64,000 nt of DNA from Algoriphagus limi (GTDB lineage Bacteria > Bacteroidota > Bacteroidia > Cytophagales > Cyclobacteriaceae). How positions within the stretch are numbered: the stretch's first letter is position 1; the number at the start of each line of letters is the position of its first letter. Below are positions 62,546-64,000 of the stretch, piece by piece. Location of the stretch: positions 744,001 through 808,000 of the forward strand of contig NZ_JANWGH010000002.1 of the NCBI RefSeq assembly GCF_024919275.1, in the 5' to 3' direction. Made by a program: the position numbers and the translations under genes. The notes under the pieces were generated by a model. The model worked only from the letters and a program-made list of their open reading frames with translations, made no database searches and had not been told where the DNA came from.

Positions 62546-64000
62546 ATGGCAAAGAAACGAGGAGGCGCACTGGAAGAGCACGAAAAACGAAAGTTGAATA
62601 AAAAGAACTTCCAAAAGCTGAGTGGGATATTCCACTTTATGCTTCCTTACAAGGGTTACTTTTTTCTGGGTTTGGTCTTTTTGCTTTTTTCATCCCTGAC
62701 CCTTCTGACCTTTCCTTATGTTGCAGGTAAGTTAATTGACACCGCTCAAGGTTCAGAATGGATCGTCAATGATATCAATTCCATCGCCTTGATTTTAATA
62801 GGCATTTTGGCAGTTCAGAGTATCTTCTCCTTTTTCAGGGTTTGGCTTTTTGCCCAGGTTTCTGAGCGATCTATGCGGGATATCCGGACAGCTCTTTACG
62901 ATCGAATGCTGCATCTTCCAATGGCCTTTTTTGATAAGCGTCGAACAGGAGAGCTTATTTCAAGAATCACTTCGGATGTGAGCTTGCTTCAGGATGCTTT
63001 TTCAGTGACTTTGGCTGAGTTATTCCGTCAGGTAGTTACCCTGTTGGCGGGAATAGGGTTTTTGGTTTTTACGACTCCAAAGTTGACGCTTTTTATGCTG
63101 GGGACCTTTCCGGTTTTGGTTCTCTTGGCCATGGTTTTCGGTCGATTTATTCGTCAGCTCAGTAAGAAAACTCAAGATGAACTAGCCAATGCCAATGTCA
63201 TCGTAGAGGAGACTTTGCAGTCTATTACGACAGTGAAGTCTTTTGTTGGCGAAAAGTATGAATCGTCTCGGTATTCCAGTGGATTGGGGAATGTGGTGAA
63301 GGTAGCCCTTCGAACAGCAAAATTCCGCGGAGCATTTATTTCCTTTATCATTTTTGCTCTTTTTGGAGGAATTGTAGCGGTCATGTGGTATGGCGCCAGC
63401 TTAGTTTCCTCAGGAGAGATGAGCGTTGGAGAATTGGTTTCCTTTGTCCTTTACACCACCTTCATTGGTGGGTCCATAGCGGGTTTGGGGGACATTTACA
63501 GCCAAATTCAAAAAGCCATAGGTAGTTCTGAGCGGGTTCTGGAGATTTTGGATGAAAAAGAGGAAAAATCCAGCGGAAGTACAATTTCGGAAGGATTGGG
63601 AGCTATAGTTTTTTCTCAGGTGAGTTTTCATTACCCTACTCGACCTGAAGTGGAGGTCCTAAAATCTCTTTCCTTGCAAATCAAACCTGGAGAAAAAGTG
63701 GCGCTTGTTGGGCATTCTGGAGCCGGAAAGTCCACCATTATCCAGTTGCTTCTCCGATTCTATGATATTGAAAAGGGTGAAATTCTTGTGAATGGCTTGT
63801 CGCTTTCGGATTGGGACCTTGAAGAGTTACGAAAGCACATCGGTATAGTACCTCAGGAGGTTTTATTGTTTGGTGGAAGTATCCGTGAGAATATTGCTTA
63901 CGCGAAACCAAATGCCACTGAAAAAGAAATCATTGAAGCCGCTCAAAAAGCAAATGCTTGGCAGTTTATTTCTCAATTCCCGGAAGGTTTGGATACTTTG
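62546..64000 (+). CDS. MsbA-like ABC exporter (ATPase and permease), C-terminus outside window
   Basis: The first 485 residues are visible; the gene runs off the right edge in frame. A basic N-terminus (MAKKRGGALEEHEKRK) precedes a six-helix permease domain with FFDKRRTGELISRITSDV, the coupling region of type-IV ABC exporters. The ATPase domain begins about residue 350, with Walker A GHSGAGKST (389-397), the Q-loop in GIVPQEVLLF, and GSIRENIAYA. The signature LSGGQ and Walker B lie beyond the window. MsbA-type exporters move lipid A or related lipids; a multidrug role cannot be excluded. Confidence 0.92.
   Translation, partial: MAKKRGGALEEHEKRKLNKKNFQKLSGIFHFMLPYKGYFFLGLVFLLFSSLTLLTFPYVAGKLIDTAQGSEWIVNDINSIALILIGILAVQSIFSFFRVWLFAQVSERSMRDIRTALYDRMLHLPMAFFDKRRTGELISRITSDVSLLQDAFSVTLAELFRQVVTLLAGIGFLVFTTPKLTLFMLGTFPVLVLLAMVFGRFIRQLSKKTQDELANANVIVEETLQSITTVKSFVGEKYESSRYSSGLGNVVKVALRTAKFRGAFISFIIFALFGGIVAVMWYGASLVSSGEMSVGELVSFVLYTTFIGGSIAGLGDIYSQIQKAIGSSERVLEILDEKEEKSSGSTISEGLGAIVFSQVSFHYPTRPEVEVLKSLSLQIKPGEKVALVGHSGAGKSTIIQLLLRFYDIEKGEILVNGLSLSDWDLEELRKHIGIVPQEVLLFGGSIRENIAYAKPNATEKEIIEAAQKANAWQFISQFPEGLDTL

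Noticed and set aside
1..64000. Search for tRNA, rRNA, CRISPR, IS elements, toxin-antitoxin, phage genes
   Set aside because: None found by eye. A run of tRNAscan-SE, Infernal and a defence-system search would settle it.

Overview
The window looks like a chromosomal segment of a Bacteroidota bacterium, most likely a Cytophagales/Cyclobacteriaceae member (Algoriphagus-like). This is inferred from moderate AT richness, Bacteroidota -7 boxes (TAnnTTTG) with few Shine-Dalgarno sequences, a CarboxypepD-plug TonB receptor under a TPP riboswitch, an LruC-domain lipoprotein, a fused SecDF, DUF4783 and a MoxR/vWA pair. No rRNA, tRNA, CRISPR, insertion sequence or prophage was seen.

Layout. (1) 1-0.9 kb, minus: a partial PHP-type tyrosine phosphatase (CpsB/YwqE) behind rfbC. 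(2) 1.0-2.3 kb: hflX. (3) 2.4-19.2 kb, plus: a large exopolysaccharide/capsule locus. It holds a receiver-only regulator, an LruC lipoprotein, a phosphoglycosyl transferase, an acyltransferase, a half-size TolC-like protein, a Wzz-like protein with a vestigial BY-kinase module, a Wzy-like ligase/polymerase, a Wzx-like flippase, five glycosyltransferases, a methyltransferase and a tiny membrane protein. (4) 19.2-22.9 kb, minus: a soluble PAS/GAF histidine kinase and a LytTR response regulator. (5) 23.0-25.8 kb, minus: terminator, TonB receptor, TPP riboswitch and promoter, i.e. a thiamin-controlled uptake unit. (6) 25.8-28.5 kb, minus: a MoxR-like ATPase and vWA protein. (7) 28.5-45.9 kb: mostly housekeeping (queG, corA, nadC, gpmI, amidase, polA, radA), an APC permease, and a four-gene ECF sigma operon with membrane proteins. 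(8) 45.9-50.2 kb, minus: a second glycan operon of three GT4 enzymes and a zinc-ribbon methyltransferase. (9) 50.3-64 kb: LOG family protein, rdgB, udk, an orphan membrane protein, secDF, a membrane GT-C-like protein, rbfA, a LolC/E-type permease, a TPR protein, a coiled-coil membrane protein, a SolA-like flavoenzyme, and an MsbA-like ABC exporter cut by the window edge.

How the genes fit together. The 5-19 kb locus has the parts of a Wzx/Wzy-dependent pathway: lipid-linked initiation (PGT at 5065), elongation by GT2/GT4 enzymes, flipping (14970), polymerisation (10977), length control (7700), and acyl and methyl decoration. The usual Wza exporter and an intact BY-kinase are not present here. 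The short TolC-like gene, translationally coupled to the Wzz-like gene, may take part in export. The best-supported regulatory unit is the TPP riboswitch, with a full -33/-7 promoter upstream and a TonB receptor downstream. The receptor is therefore predicted to import thiamin or a precursor.
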